Origin: Kluyveromyces lactis
Lineage: Eukaryota > Ascomycota > Saccharomycetes > Saccharomycetales > Saccharomycetaceae
NCBI RefSeq assembly: GCF_000002515.2
Contig: NC_006037.1
Span: forward strand, 744,001 to 808,000
Direction of reading: 5' to 3'
DNA: 64,000 bases
The position numbers and the translations under genes were made by a program. Of this stretch, positions 47,763-59,708 are shown one piece after another. Position 1 is the first letter of the stretch. Each line of letters opens with the position of its first letter. Below the pieces are notes generated by a model. The model was not told the DNA's origin, ran no database searches, and saw only the letters and a program-made list of their open reading frames with translations.

Positions 47763-47834
47763 ACACACAAGCACACAAAATTTGCACACGCACGTACACG
47801 CACACACGCACACACGCACACACACTTCACACGC
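47763..47834. repeat. Imperfect CA-rich tract
   Basis: About 70 bp of interrupted CACACA and CACGCA units. Alternating purine-pyrimidine DNA of this sort can adopt Z form. Confidence 0.85.
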
Positions 47835-48170
47835 TTTTGATAAAGTACACATTTTGCATAAAGACTTAATGGTAGTTTTCAAAATTTATTTTATATCTCT
47901 ATTTTTATAAATTCATAGGTTAATTTAATGTATTCTCGATTATTGTTAAAAGTAGTTCTTTGTCATTGATTCACTGACAAGAAGTGCACACTCTCACTTA
48001 AACTGTTTGTTATTCGTTTCTCTATATTGTTTCATTGAAAAAAACCATTATATCTTTTAAGCTTGTATCAGTAAGTATATATAAGTACTGTTTCTGTGCA
48101 TAAATTTCCATGTATATAGATATTGTCGTTAACATAAATTTGCGAGCTTCCCCTTTGAAGATGTCCCAGT

Positions 48171-49461
<1,291 letters not shown>

Positions 49462-50248
49462 CTTTACCCATGAGACAAAATCCATCTCTGGTACAAATTG
49501 GGGCCTCCTTTTATATATCCTTACCCGAAGTCCCTTTCCAATTTTACCGACATTACCATTATTAATACACAGTATCCACAATCCACATACATAACGGAAA
49601 CTCTTAGGAATCAGAGAAATCAGGTAACAGGGCAGAGCAAACAGGAAACATATAGAACGTTCCGTCACTTACAGGGTGAAGATACTTCCAAAAAAAGGAA
49701 AAAAAAAAGAATCCGTTCATCTATAACACCACATCATCAGATACCATATGTGCCATAAACGACTGCGTGCTTTTCCTTTTTTTGGTCCCTAGCTTCTATC
49801 CCAAAAAAGTTTCTCGAATGAAATTTGTCAGCCTAGTTTTCACCATTCGGACTTCGCGTCAGATTTCGATAGCATTAGTAATACTTGTGATTATAAACTG
49901 TCTCCGCGTTGCAGAAACCGTTACTAAAGCCTTGGAATATGAAGTGTCAATGATGTGTATATGTTTCAACTATACATATTCGAGAAGCAAGAACGGAACA
50001 CGGAACACGGAAAAAAAAAAAAAAAAAAAGACGGAACGCGGCGCTTAGCTTTCCCAGCAAAAGAAGATAAGAATACTCAATGCTTCGGGCTATTGATTGA
50101 TATTGCTGGCCAATGGACTGTACACTGCAACATGGATAGAGAAAACTCGGGTTGGAATAGATAGATGTATCCAAAAACGCTGACACTTTGTTCCACTTAG
50201 CTGTCATTAAATGATGCAAGGAATGGAAGGGGAAATTGAGTTCCCAAG

Positions 50249-50270
50249 TCACGTGATTTTAATCACGTGA
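50249..50270. promoter_or_regulatory. Paired TCACGTGA sites
   Basis: Two copies of the palindrome TCACGTGA are separated by TTTTAA, so the whole 22 bp is itself an inverted repeat. Each carries the CACGTG bound by Cbf1/Pho4-type bHLH factors. The spacing places both sites about two helical turns apart or less. Confidence 0.6.
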
Positions 50271-50826
50271 ACAACTATCACCAAATCCGGGTAAGGGGTT
50301 TCTCAATTCCTGAAAATCAAAGGAAAGAAAAAAAAACTGAAATTGAAACAAAACAAAGCTATATTAAGTATTCAAAGACTCATTGTTAAATGAATCTTTT
50401 ATACTGTTTGATGTGTCTTTCTTTTCATTCTAGTTGACCAAGGTTATTGTGTTTGAATCTTCCTACCTGTGATATCCATTTTTTTTCTCAGCAGCGACCG
50501 TTGTTGTCCTTTTTTGTTTCTTTGTTTCTTTTGTTTCCTTTTTTCCCGCCTGCTTTGATTCCTTTCGATAGTAAGGATTTTCTTATATCTTTCAAAGCTG
50601 TAATCTACAATCGATAAGGCTCATCATCATCATCTCTCATTCCCTGTACATTAGTGTAAACTAGACGAATATCCCTTTCCACTGCTATCCTATTTTTGCT
50701 TTTTTCCCTTTCCATTTCGTGCCATATTGCATCTCATAATTGAATCGAAAAAGATCAGAACTCGCACATACAGACAGAAGAGATCTTTTTTTTTCTTTGT
50801 ATATTACTACTAGGCATACTTTAACC

Positions 50827-53244
50827 ATGAATATTGACCCAGTTTCTGTTCCAGAAACCATTAATGCGGCTTTAGGCCAATTGCATTTGGATGATGTTGT
50901 TGAAAAACCAAACTCAAACTCTAATACTCAAGAACCAGATCAGGAGACTGGAAACGATGCCGCGCCAATAGCAGCCGCAACTGAAACAATTAGTAACAAC
51001 AGAGGTAACGGTAACAATGCTACTAGCGCTACAAACGGTGGTACTATTCCACAACAGTTGCAGCAGCAAGAGTTTTTCATGGGTGATTCGTTAGTACCAG
51101 GTCCATCAGGCCCCGGACCAGCACCTATGTTCGCTCCCCACATGATGAATCCATTCATGCCGTACCATCCTATGATGCACATGCCTCATTCTGGATTCTT
51201 TCCCGGTGCACAGGATCAAATGTTTCCACCACCTGATTCCAGCGCTGCTGTTGATTTCAACCTAAGCTTGTCACCAAGTGGAGGTAGTGCTGTTCCCGGT
51301 GCAGGAAACATGACCGGAGGTGTTAATGATTCTGCCATCCCAGGTTCTGACCTGATGATGCATTATCCCCAACAGTATATGAACCATAATGGGCAAAGGC
51401 CAATGTTCTGGATGAATCCGGATTTGAATTCTAGTGCCATCGACGACACCACTGCAGGCGAAGATCCGCAGAATCAGGATTCCTTTGTGCGCGGTGCATC
51501 ATTCACTTTAGAATCTTCTGAACAGGGGAATGATGCCAAGGTGCCAGGTGCTAACACTTCTAGAAGACAAACTTTCCATGCAGTGTCAGCTACTGACTTG
51601 TTGAACAATTCTACTTCCAGTCCCACTGAAACGACGGATGCCACTGGTACCAATGCATCAGCAACATCACCCGAAGCTTCTGCCTCGAAAAAAGAGATGC
51701 AGGATCGTGTTTATCCTCAAGCTGCTGCTTACCCTTACACCGGTGCATTGCTGCAACCAAATCCTGTACTATCTGGCCATCCACTGGGTCATCATCCCCA
51801 TCCTATCGGTTCCCCATTCCCTGGTTACGGTTTTAATACAGCTTTCTCTCCTGTCCCGGGCCCTACTAACACGTTGAATGCAGGTTCTCCAGCCATCTCC
51901 GCAGATGGCAAAGAAGCAAACAGCAGCGGCGATCCAAGTGGCCAATCTAACCGTCATGTACACTCTGGAACTAATTCCCCAGGATTGAGTCAACCTGGTA
52001 GTCTGCCAATGTCAGGACCTAACCCGTGGATGTTTGCTGCTCCTCACGGTAGTCCTAACTTCCTGGTTCCACACCCTCATCATCCGGGTCACGCAGGCCC
52101 TCCAGCTGGCCATCAAAGACCACAGAGCAATAACCCTCAACATAGAAAACGTCATTTCAATAACAATGGTTCTAGTCGTAGCAATTTCGGAAATATGAAA
52201 CCTCATGGTAAACCTCAACGCTTTGAAGATGGTTCTCGTTATCAAGATGCTGTATTGGAACAATTCGTTGGGTCAATCTACTCTTTGTGTAAGGATCAAC
52301 ACGGTTGCAGATTTTTACAACGTCAGTTGGATGAAAATGGAGAAGAAGTAGCTTCTACTATTTACTCCGAGATAAAAGACCACATATGCGAATTGATGAA
52401 TGATCCATTTGGTAATTATTTGATGCAAAAACTATTCGAAAGGATTAACCAGAGGGACAGAGTGGAAATTGTCAAAAATTGTTCGCCTCAGTTCATGGAT
52501 ATCGCCTTAGATGCTCATGGTACTAGAGCTCTTCAGAAATTAGTGGAATGCACTGATACTGAGGAGGAAACACAGATTTTAGTGGCATCCTTGCAACCAT
52601 CCATTTTATCCTTGAGCAGAGACTTCAAAAGTAACCATGTTGTTCAAAAGATGCTAGAAAATTTCTCGAATAAGGATACTCAATTCATTTATGATGCCGC
52701 TTGTGACGATATAATCAAGATCAGTAATCACAGAAATGGATGCTGCGTTGTTCAACGTTGTTTGGATTTTGGTAATACCGAACAGCTCGATGCATTGTGC
52801 GGTAAGATTGTGGAGAAATCATTTGAATTGACTATGAACCCGTACGGCAATTACGTAATCCAGTACATTCTAACTAAGGAAAAGGATCAAGCAACGCCTG
52901 ATTTCAAGTACACTAAAAAGATTGTTGATGTGTTAAAATTCAATGCCATCGACCTTTCACTAAACAAATTTGGTTCCAATGTCGTGGAATCAATTTTACG
53001 TACTCCTGCTGTTTCTGATGTTATGATCACTAAGATATTGAACAGTAACGATGAATCAGGGTTGTTGAAGCTCTTGCACGACAGCTATGGTAACTACGTC
53101 TTACAGACAGCGTTAGATATTGTCAAGGACTCCAATGCATCTCTCTTTTCTCTGCTATCTGACTCGTTGAAACCATTGTTAGTCGGTCAAATCAGAAATA
53201 CTCCTCATGGTAGAAGAATTGCTGCCCTTCTACAAGCAGAATAA
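50827..53244 (+). CDS. PUF4: Pumilio-family mRNA-binding protein Puf4
   Basis: Puf4 binds 3'UTRs with UGUA-type motifs and promotes deadenylation and decay of mRNAs, notably for nucleolar ribosome-biogenesis factors. I start at the ATG at 50827 (MNIDPVSVPETINAALGQLH); the frame upstream begins with TTG. The 805-residue protein has a long low-complexity N-terminal part rich in Pro, Gly, Asn, Met and His. Eight Pumilio repeats run from about residue 475 to the end, for example HGCRFLQRQLDE, FGNYLMQKLFER, HGTRALQKLVEC, SNHVVQKMLENF, NGCCVVQRCLDF, YGNYVIQYILT, FGSNVVESILRT and YGNYVLQTALDI. The gene is YGL014W; the PUF4-PDR1 pair is inverted here relative to PMA1. Confidence 0.96.
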   Translation: MNIDPVSVPETINAALGQLHLDDVVEKPNSNSNTQEPDQETGNDAAPIAAATETISNNRGNGNNATSATNGGTIPQQLQQQEFFMGDSLVPGPSGPGPAPMFAPHMMNPFMPYHPMMHMPHSGFFPGAQDQMFPPPDSSAAVDFNLSLSPSGGSAVPGAGNMTGGVNDSAIPGSDLMMHYPQQYMNHNGQRPMFWMNPDLNSSAIDDTTAGEDPQNQDSFVRGASFTLESSEQGNDAKVPGANTSRRQTFHAVSATDLLNNSTSSPTETTDATGTNASATSPEASASKKEMQDRVYPQAAAYPYTGALLQPNPVLSGHPLGHHPHPIGSPFPGYGFNTAFSPVPGPTNTLNAGSPAISADGKEANSSGDPSGQSNRHVHSGTNSPGLSQPGSLPMSGPNPWMFAAPHGSPNFLVPHPHHPGHAGPPAGHQRPQSNNPQHRKRHFNNNGSSRSNFGNMKPHGKPQRFEDGSRYQDAVLEQFVGSIYSLCKDQHGCRFLQRQLDENGEEVASTIYSEIKDHICELMNDPFGNYLMQKLFERINQRDRVEIVKNCSPQFMDIALDAHGTRALQKLVECTDTEEETQILVASLQPSILSLSRDFKSNHVVQKMLENFSNKDTQFIYDAACDDIIKISNHRNGCCVVQRCLDFGNTEQLDALCGKIVEKSFELTMNPYGNYVIQYILTKEKDQATPDFKYTKKIVDVLKFNAIDLSLNKFGSNVVESILRTPAVSDVMITKILNSNDESGLLKLLHDSYGNYVLQTALDIVKDSNASLFSLLSDSLKPLLVGQIRNTPHGRRIAALLQAE

Positions 53245-53532
53245 ATTGGGATTATCTGTACTTGCGCCGCAAGCACTCTTCAACTACCATCAAGCAAAAA
53301 CGAAATGTATGTATAATTACTGTGACGTTCAAAAGTGTTTTTAAGTTTCAATTCCATCAAGTTTCGAAAAAAATGACAACACTCTCTGGCTGAATTTTAC
53401 CTCAATGATATTGTATAATATATAGTAGACCGAATAATGCTTCTACAAACCAATAGTTCCATCAATTTTAGAAAAGATTACGCACTTGTACTGCAAATAA
53501 AAATAGTGCCCGTTGTCTGCTATTATATGCAA

Positions 53533-56500
53533 CTATTCCTTCTCAGTGGAAGAAACTGGGGCTCCAACAAAATCATCCCATATAAAGGAAAACAATCGAT
53601 CGAAATCACCATGGTCAGCGAAGTCATAAATTGTCCCCAAGTTGAAGGTAGTTCCTTGATCGATATGATTCGAGGGTTCTGAAAGTTTCGATGGTGACGC
53701 AGAAGAGACTGGATTTTGAAACCCTTCTGTTTTGTCACTTGAATCTAAACCATTTTTCAGCTCATTATTTCCATTGTACCGCTCCGTTGATGAGAAATGA
53801 GGATTTTTATTCGCTATCACCGTACCATTGACCGTATCAACTGCTTCGGTAAAATAATTAGGTGGAATATCTCTTTGATCTGCAACAGAGGAGCCAGCGG
53901 AAGGAGTGTAAGTTGGAAAAATATCGTCAAAAAACAGATTATTCGGAAGGGAAAGAACAGAACCATATAGGGTTTCTGTTAACCAAGATTTGATTTGTAG
54001 ATGTAGCTCACTCTCTTTGAGAGCATTCAAGGTCGGAGAAAAGTAGTTGAAGGTCGGGTCAAATAATTTAACAATTGTTTCTTGATATTCCGGGTATTTC
54101 GAAGAGGCTAGCTGCTGTAACAAATTCTCGATGGTCTTTTTATGCGATTGCACATGCACTGAAACCACACATCTAACTAAGATCTTAAGTAAGAATTGAA
54201 TTTGTAACAAAGTTCTTTGTATTCTAGTGTTCTCAACCGAACCACAGTTTATACCAGAATAATCGAAGAATCTGCAAATTTTTACAAAAGAGCAAACATC
54301 ATCGAACGAGGCATGTTTGAAGTAGGCTATGTTCTCACCAACATACGATACTGCAACTAGCGCGACAAGTTTTGACATGAAAAAGAGGTCGTAGAGACTG
54401 TTATTTTGTTCGAGATATTGCATAGTAATCTTCCATGAGACACCGATGTTCTTTCTGAATTTTTTCATTTCTTGGCTGATACTGACTACTTCTGGTGATG
54501 GGTTGAGTCGCGCGATGATATGTACACTTGATACCACGCAAAATGTTAAAGAAACCTCCCTAGTTATCTCATACCAAAATATTCCCGGATCTTCCAAATC
54601 TGAATTCTCCTTGGGATCCACCTTTTTAAGTCCACTCTCAAGATATCTTTTAAAACCTTCATTCAAAATGTCGAGACGATGCTTGTAAATACGCAACTCT
54701 GATAAGACCTCCTCTGCCATCTTGATCTTTTCCGATTTACTCAATGCGAAGATTCGAAAATTAGAAAAGCGATCGCTGAACACAATTTTGCATTGAAACT
54801 GATGAGCGAAAAAGCAAGACAAAAATATTACAAAAGCAATCGTTTCACGTCGAGTGAGATCAGAGCTAGAAAAGTCAACATTCTCCAAATTAAATTGTTC
54901 ATCAAAGTTTGCCATTAAATCTTGATGATCAATAAATTTCATCTTTCTCATAAATCCAGGGAATAGTGGACCCTGAATATCAACAGTGCTAAATACTGGC
55001 CTCGACCCTGTAATGAAAACAGAATATTGATCCCAAATGAACGCTTTCCACCAAAGATTCCTTCTGCTATCTGCCATACGTTCATCCATAACTAGATACG
55101 TCTCCCAGTGGTCCATACCACACAATCGCATAGTTTGAATTGCAGATGACAAGAGGCACGTAAATATTTGATGACCATCAATCCAAAAGATATTCATGAC
55201 AAAATCTAATAGATCATCTAAAAATGTAAGAGGCTCCGAATGTACCCTCGCAATACTGATTTGCTTAAAGAAGTGAAGGCCCAAAGTGAACAGAAGCTCC
55301 TCAGCTTCAATAAAAAATAGGGTTTCCGTGATAATATCATCACCCCTTTGTTGAGCGGAAAGTTTATGATGCTTGCTTAATTTTTGATACTCATTCTTAT
55401 TCACTTCCATTATAGCAATGATCCAATGGAAAGCATCGGTAGCAGACGATACCGATGTTTCAGAAGTATTATTAATGATATGATTCCAGTTTTCCAGTTT
55501 AAATTCCGATTTGGTAGCAATCACCTTATTCAATAAGGAAGCGGGTATTTTACGCAGCAAATGCTGTACTCTTTCATCTTTTCGTACTTTAACAGAAAAA
55601 TTCTGACAATAAAGTTCAACAGGAGCTCCCCAACATTCAGCATTTTTGATTTCCACAGCAGACATTATATCAAATTGCCGTAGAATGAGATATATGTTTT
55701 CCTTTAACTCTTTTATATTGCACTTGGCATGTTTCATAAAATCTTTCACGAAATAACCAACACCTCTTAATGATAACCACTGACCTGGGAAATATAATCC
55801 ATGTTTAACATCTACCATTGGAGGCTTTTGCAAATACTCTTCGAGTTTATTGGTATTGATCTTGACGTATCGATTCAAACTGACATAGTTACTTTCATGA
55901 TTTTTCATCAATTTAGCCTCAAAGCAAACAGATTTATCTCTGTTCAATTCTGGATTACTGGTGAGTTCATGGTTGATACAAGGCCGTGCCAATTTATTAT
56001 TTAAAGTCTGGATTTCAAACTCGATGTTTTTGATAGCATACATTATGGATTCAGATTGTGGCCCATCATTTCTTCGTAGACTCGATACACATTCTTTCAA
56101 CTTTGCAATTCGTGACTCTATTTCCGCATTAGAAATGTATAAAATTGGGTATCGATTGATGTCATCACTAGATGGATCGTTGATATTCGTTGAGGCATCA
56201 TCTTTCACAGGATCAAAGCGTCTTGGACATGAAAACCCAACAGGGTGACTCGTCTGTGTCACTGACATGGACCCGGTGGCACTAGGACCCGAACTAGAAT
56301 CTCTCCCAAATGATGATCTCGATGAGTGTAAATGACTCTGTACTCCAGTAATTGTAGCCTCACTAAAACCTGTTCTAGAAGGTGCGTAGGAGTTCCCATC
56401 TATTTCGGGATTCAAAATAGCTACTGTACTATTTGGTATAGACTGTACCGATAATTTTTCCTTTGTGAAAGCAGATGAATCACTCTTGGCAGTTTTTTTC

Positions 56501-56781
56501 TTGCCCTTTGCGACCCCATACGGAGCATGAGAATAAACACATTCACAGCCATATGTCTCGCACGATTTGCAAGGCAATGTTCCAGAACATTTAATCTTCT
56601 TTTTCCTGCAACTATCGCAAGCTCTGCTAACTTTCCTTCTTGGTTTACCAGTGCCGTTGCCATTACTATCTCTAGGAATTGCAGTTCTGTCCCCATTCAC
56701 CCCAGAAGAAGCACTATCTGACCTTGCAGCTTCTTCAGAAAGCCCTGGAGGAGAAACGGCAGGTTGAAATATGTCAACCAT
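53533..56781 (-). CDS. PDR1: Zn2Cys6 drug-response transcription factor Pdr1
   Basis: Pdr1 activates ABC-transporter and other pleiotropic drug resistance genes. The 1082-residue protein has a fungal binuclear zinc cluster at residues 55-81 (cysteines 55, 58, 65, 71, 74 and 79 or 81), followed by a basic linker. A large middle regulatory region contains the fungal-specific motif MADSRRNLWWKAFIWDQ. A C-terminal acidic activation domain ends FNLGTIYDFADHGDFDRLFSFIWDDF. That C-terminus aligns with S. cerevisiae Pdr1 and separates it from other zinc-cluster factors. Position next to PUF4 matches YGL013C. No exact TCCRYGGA element was seen in its own promoter. Confidence 0.93.
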   Translation of the reverse strand: MVDIFQPAVSPPGLSEEAARSDSASSGVNGDRTAIPRDSNGNGTGKPRRKVSRACDSCRKKKIKCSGTLPCKSCETYGCECVYSHAPYGVAKGKKKTAKSDSSAFTKEKLSVQSIPNSTVAILNPEIDGNSYAPSRTGFSEATITGVQSHLHSSRSSFGRDSSSGPSATGSMSVTQTSHPVGFSCPRRFDPVKDDASTNINDPSSDDINRYPILYISNAEIESRIAKLKECVSSLRRNDGPQSESIMYAIKNIEFEIQTLNNKLARPCINHELTSNPELNRDKSVCFEAKLMKNHESNYVSLNRYVKINTNKLEEYLQKPPMVDVKHGLYFPGQWLSLRGVGYFVKDFMKHAKCNIKELKENIYLILRQFDIMSAVEIKNAECWGAPVELYCQNFSVKVRKDERVQHLLRKIPASLLNKVIATKSEFKLENWNHIINNTSETSVSSATDAFHWIIAIMEVNKNEYQKLSKHHKLSAQQRGDDIITETLFFIEAEELLFTLGLHFFKQISIARVHSEPLTFLDDLLDFVMNIFWIDGHQIFTCLLSSAIQTMRLCGMDHWETYLVMDERMADSRRNLWWKAFIWDQYSVFITGSRPVFSTVDIQGPLFPGFMRKMKFIDHQDLMANFDEQFNLENVDFSSSDLTRRETIAFVIFLSCFFAHQFQCKIVFSDRFSNFRIFALSKSEKIKMAEEVLSELRIYKHRLDILNEGFKRYLESGLKKVDPKENSDLEDPGIFWYEITREVSLTFCVVSSVHIIARLNPSPEVVSISQEMKKFRKNIGVSWKITMQYLEQNNSLYDLFFMSKLVALVAVSYVGENIAYFKHASFDDVCSFVKICRFFDYSGINCGSVENTRIQRTLLQIQFLLKILVRCVVSVHVQSHKKTIENLLQQLASSKYPEYQETIVKLFDPTFNYFSPTLNALKESELHLQIKSWLTETLYGSVLSLPNNLFFDDIFPTYTPSAGSSVADQRDIPPNYFTEAVDTVNGTVIANKNPHFSSTERYNGNNELKNGLDSSDKTEGFQNPVSSASPSKLSEPSNHIDQGTTFNLGTIYDFADHGDFDRLFSFIWDDFVGAPVSSTEKE

Positions 56782-57372
56782 CCTCCGATAATTTATTATG
56801 TTGTATTTTGTTTTATTGCGTTACTCTTATGTCGTTCCGCTCAAACAAAATCCTAAAACCCCTAAAAACCCACTAGAAAAGCACTTTTCACTCAAAAAAT
56901 CATGTAGTATTAATTGAGGATACCAAATTTTTTATTTGCACTCATTCATGACACCAAATATAGATTTAGGTGTATATGAAAACGATTTATTTACAGATCA
57001 AATACTCAAAGTCATCGTTATTAAATCTGAATACAGGCTGAATAATGGGTTTTTCATTATGGCTTTGTAATTTTTCACTTTTCTTAGTGAACCAAAAGTT
57101 ACCCGGATATAGAGCGCATCTCATCGTAGCGCTAAGGCGCGCGTCTAATTATCCAGCGAAATGATTTTACAAAAACATAAACATAAACATAAAAGATGTT
57201 TAAGTTAAATGTAAACAATGAAGATAACCAACCATTCCACCGCTTAATACCTATAGAACGATTGTGTGATCCTGTAGCACATTTGGTAACATATAATCAG
57301 TGAAGTCAGTGTGGATTTATCAAAAATTAAACTAGAATTAGCATATTGTTGCATTGAAAGACGAACAAACGA
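56782..57372. other. Divergent spacer PDR1 / SPC97, rearrangement boundary
   Basis: This 591-bp spacer lies where gene content changes from S. cerevisiae YGL-type to YHR-type. It contains (CATAAA) repeats near 57175-57193 and a GC-rich GCGCTAAGGCGCGC near 57129-57142. I see no gene. Confidence 0.5.
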
Positions 57373-59655
57373 ATGGAGGATCGCGGTGTTGTTGAGAGCG
57401 TGTTTCTACTTAACGATAAGGTAGGACCGTTTGGTCGTCGAGTGAACCCTGCTCCACTGTGTAGCGAAGAGATTAAAGTTAGGACGTATCCGATTGAAAA
57501 AACTAGCAATGATAGGGTACAGGAAAGCTTGGTAGTTCGGGATTTGTTACTTGTGTTGCAAGGGTACGAGGGAGTGTACATCCGGTACAATAGCAGCTAT
57601 AGAAGAGATTCGATGACCGGTCCCGAGTATAAAGTTGTTAAGATGATGAATGTTACGTTTAAGAGTTTTAGTAAAAAATTGATCAAGATAGGATCAATAT
57701 TTGTGAAATTAGATAAATTCCAGCAATGGTGTTGCGACGAGAGATACGGTAGAGTAATGCACCGCTTGGGCCATGAGGTACGCATATTTTTGTATGAAAA
57801 TTACTTGAGTTGTATCAAGGAGTTGGAAATACGGTTTCAGCAAGATGTGAAGTTCAGTATACGAGATTTGGAGATGGTACTTGAAGATGGATTCATATAC
57901 AAGTTTAGACTTTTAGATCAGATAGTTGATCGGATTATGGACAGTACCAGGGAACGGAGTGAAATGGATCGAGTTCAAATGGATTTTAACAATTTCATGG
58001 ATGATCTAAGGCGAGATACGAATGACGAGTTAGATCTACGTGTACTATACGATACCCGGGTTTCCTTATTCGTGAAAGGAGGATCCTTAATTATCATAGT
58101 ACAACAGATAATGGAACAAGAACAAGGTGATATAAGACACGTTGAATTTTTATCCCTAATATGCGATTCTCTTAACCGTGTTTACGGTCAGATGTTTGTT
58201 GAATGGATGCAAGAGGGAAAATTGAACGATTACCATGAAGAGTTCTTGATAAGTGATACGGTCGCCGATGTGGACGAAGAAAAATTGGCTAATACGATAG
58301 ATAATGAAAGGTTATGGGATACAAGGTTCGTGATACGGAAGGATGGATTACTTCCGCAATTTCGCGATAAAGAATTGCAACAGAAAATATTGATGACGGG
58401 TAAAATTTGGAATTTAATCGCCATATGCTGCGGAAACACAGCTCTTAAACCTAGATCCTGGGGAACTAGTGTCACTAACATCGATATAACAAATATGACC
58501 TTCTTGAAAGGGTATGTCAACGAATGTTACCAACAGGCTAACGAAAAGTGTCTCAAGATGTACTACGAAGGGTACCACATGGATAAATTTCTGAATCTGA
58601 TACACGATCAGTCGTATGTACATGGAGTCATCGATCAATTATGGAACACCAAATTCTTAAGTAAGACGCTATTCGAGTTAACTCGAAGTCCGACAGAGTC
58701 TACGTTGCACAAGATTCAAAGGCATTTCGATGACATCTTAAAAGAAATTTCCGTAGAAGATACCTATAGACACATGATATTATCTAAATTGACCAGCGTG
58801 AAGATTGATACATGCCCATTTTACGAGACTCTAAGACAATTCATTGATGAACAAGAAACTGGGTTGCTAAACGCCGATAATTTCCAACAATTAAAGGGGA
58901 TGCTAGTCGCTGAAGAACAGAATCATACTTCACAGGGCTCAAATGAACTCGATGAAGGGAGGAAGAGCAAAAAAAAGAAAAATGCAACCCCAACTGCAAT
59001 GTATGTACAATTCGAAACAAGCATACCGTATCCTTTGAACATAATATGGACGAAACCAGTGATGGTACAATATCAAATGATACAAAGGTTATTATTGATA
59101 CTCTCATATCATGAAAGGTTACTAGAGGACACGTGGTTCGAAATCAGTAAGAACAAGCATTGGAGACGCAACTCTTCCCAGCAAAGTGAATACGAGACGC
59201 ATGGGATGATCTTCGAGGACAACAATGACGATGATGATGATGGTGTTAGATATTTCTACGTTAGAGGTCAATGTATCAGGTTAGCTCGAATATTGCACTT
59301 CCAGATGAGATCAATGGTGAAAAGTAAAAGAAACCAAGTTACGTCTGCTGCCGCTGCTGCCACAGCCGTTGCCGCGACTGGAACCCACCCAATGCAGGAA
59401 GACCTCTTACAGATTCAACAACACGTACAGGACCACGTGACCAACATCGTATCCCTATCTGGATTAACATCACTGCCACAGATCGAATTGCAAGAAGCCA
59501 CACTTCACGTGATCCACTCGTTCATCAGGTTTGTAGCTTCATGGCGCAGGACTTCTGATGATGAACTATCTGGCTCATCCGGATGGATCACAAGGATGGA
59601 TACCCTCAGACAGTACGTTTCCGTATGGAGCGATCTTACAAGAACCAACAGTTGA
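57373..59655 (+). CDS. SPC97: Gamma-tubulin small complex subunit Spc97
   Basis: Spc97 (GCP2 family) with Spc98 and gamma-tubulin forms the complex that nucleates microtubules at the spindle pole body. The 760-residue product (823 in S. cerevisiae) has the GCP N-terminal (GRIP1) region with VVRDLLLVLQGYEGVYIRYN (about 56-75) and LFVKGGSLIIIVQQIMEQEQ (about 233-252). The C-terminal GRIP2 region has IPYPLNIIWTKPVMVQYQMI (about 552-571) and QRLLLILSYHERLLEDTWFE. An Ala-rich stretch (SAAAAATAVAATG, about 656-668) interrupts the C-terminal domain. Order SPC97-enolase-CTR2-FMO1 equals YHR172W, YHR174W-YHR176W; no YHR173C counterpart lies between. Confidence 0.95.
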   Translation: MEDRGVVESVFLLNDKVGPFGRRVNPAPLCSEEIKVRTYPIEKTSNDRVQESLVVRDLLLVLQGYEGVYIRYNSSYRRDSMTGPEYKVVKMMNVTFKSFSKKLIKIGSIFVKLDKFQQWCCDERYGRVMHRLGHEVRIFLYENYLSCIKELEIRFQQDVKFSIRDLEMVLEDGFIYKFRLLDQIVDRIMDSTRERSEMDRVQMDFNNFMDDLRRDTNDELDLRVLYDTRVSLFVKGGSLIIIVQQIMEQEQGDIRHVEFLSLICDSLNRVYGQMFVEWMQEGKLNDYHEEFLISDTVADVDEEKLANTIDNERLWDTRFVIRKDGLLPQFRDKELQQKILMTGKIWNLIAICCGNTALKPRSWGTSVTNIDITNMTFLKGYVNECYQQANEKCLKMYYEGYHMDKFLNLIHDQSYVHGVIDQLWNTKFLSKTLFELTRSPTESTLHKIQRHFDDILKEISVEDTYRHMILSKLTSVKIDTCPFYETLRQFIDEQETGLLNADNFQQLKGMLVAEEQNHTSQGSNELDEGRKSKKKKNATPTAMYVQFETSIPYPLNIIWTKPVMVQYQMIQRLLLILSYHERLLEDTWFEISKNKHWRRNSSQQSEYETHGMIFEDNNDDDDDGVRYFYVRGQCIRLARILHFQMRSMVKSKRNQVTSAAAAATAVAATGTHPMQEDLLQIQQHVQDHVTNIVSLSGLTSLPQIELQEATLHVIHSFIRFVASWRRTSDDELSGSSGWITRMDTLRQYVSVWSDLTRTNS

Positions 59656-59677
59656 TCCTATTACTTTTTTTTTATTT

Positions 59678-59708
59678 TTTGTCCCTCCGGGATGGCAAGA
59701 GGGACAAA
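59678..59708 (+). terminator. Inverted repeat after SPC97, possible 3' end signal
   Basis: Arms TTTGTCCCTC (59678-59687) and GAGGGACAAA (59699-59708) flank an 11-nt loop, 23 bp after the SPC97 stop and right after a T-rich run. Yeast Pol II does not need hairpins to terminate, so the role is uncertain. Confidence 0.35.

Larger units (their letters stand above)
46468..48170. other. Long convergent spacer, PMA1 / KYE1, low complexity
   Basis: This 1.70-kb convergent spacer is T-rich at its PMA1 end and contains CA/GT microsatellites (47443-47464 and 47763-47834). Frames such as 47191-47610 on the minus strand run through these repeats and look spurious. I see no gene. Confidence 0.5.
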
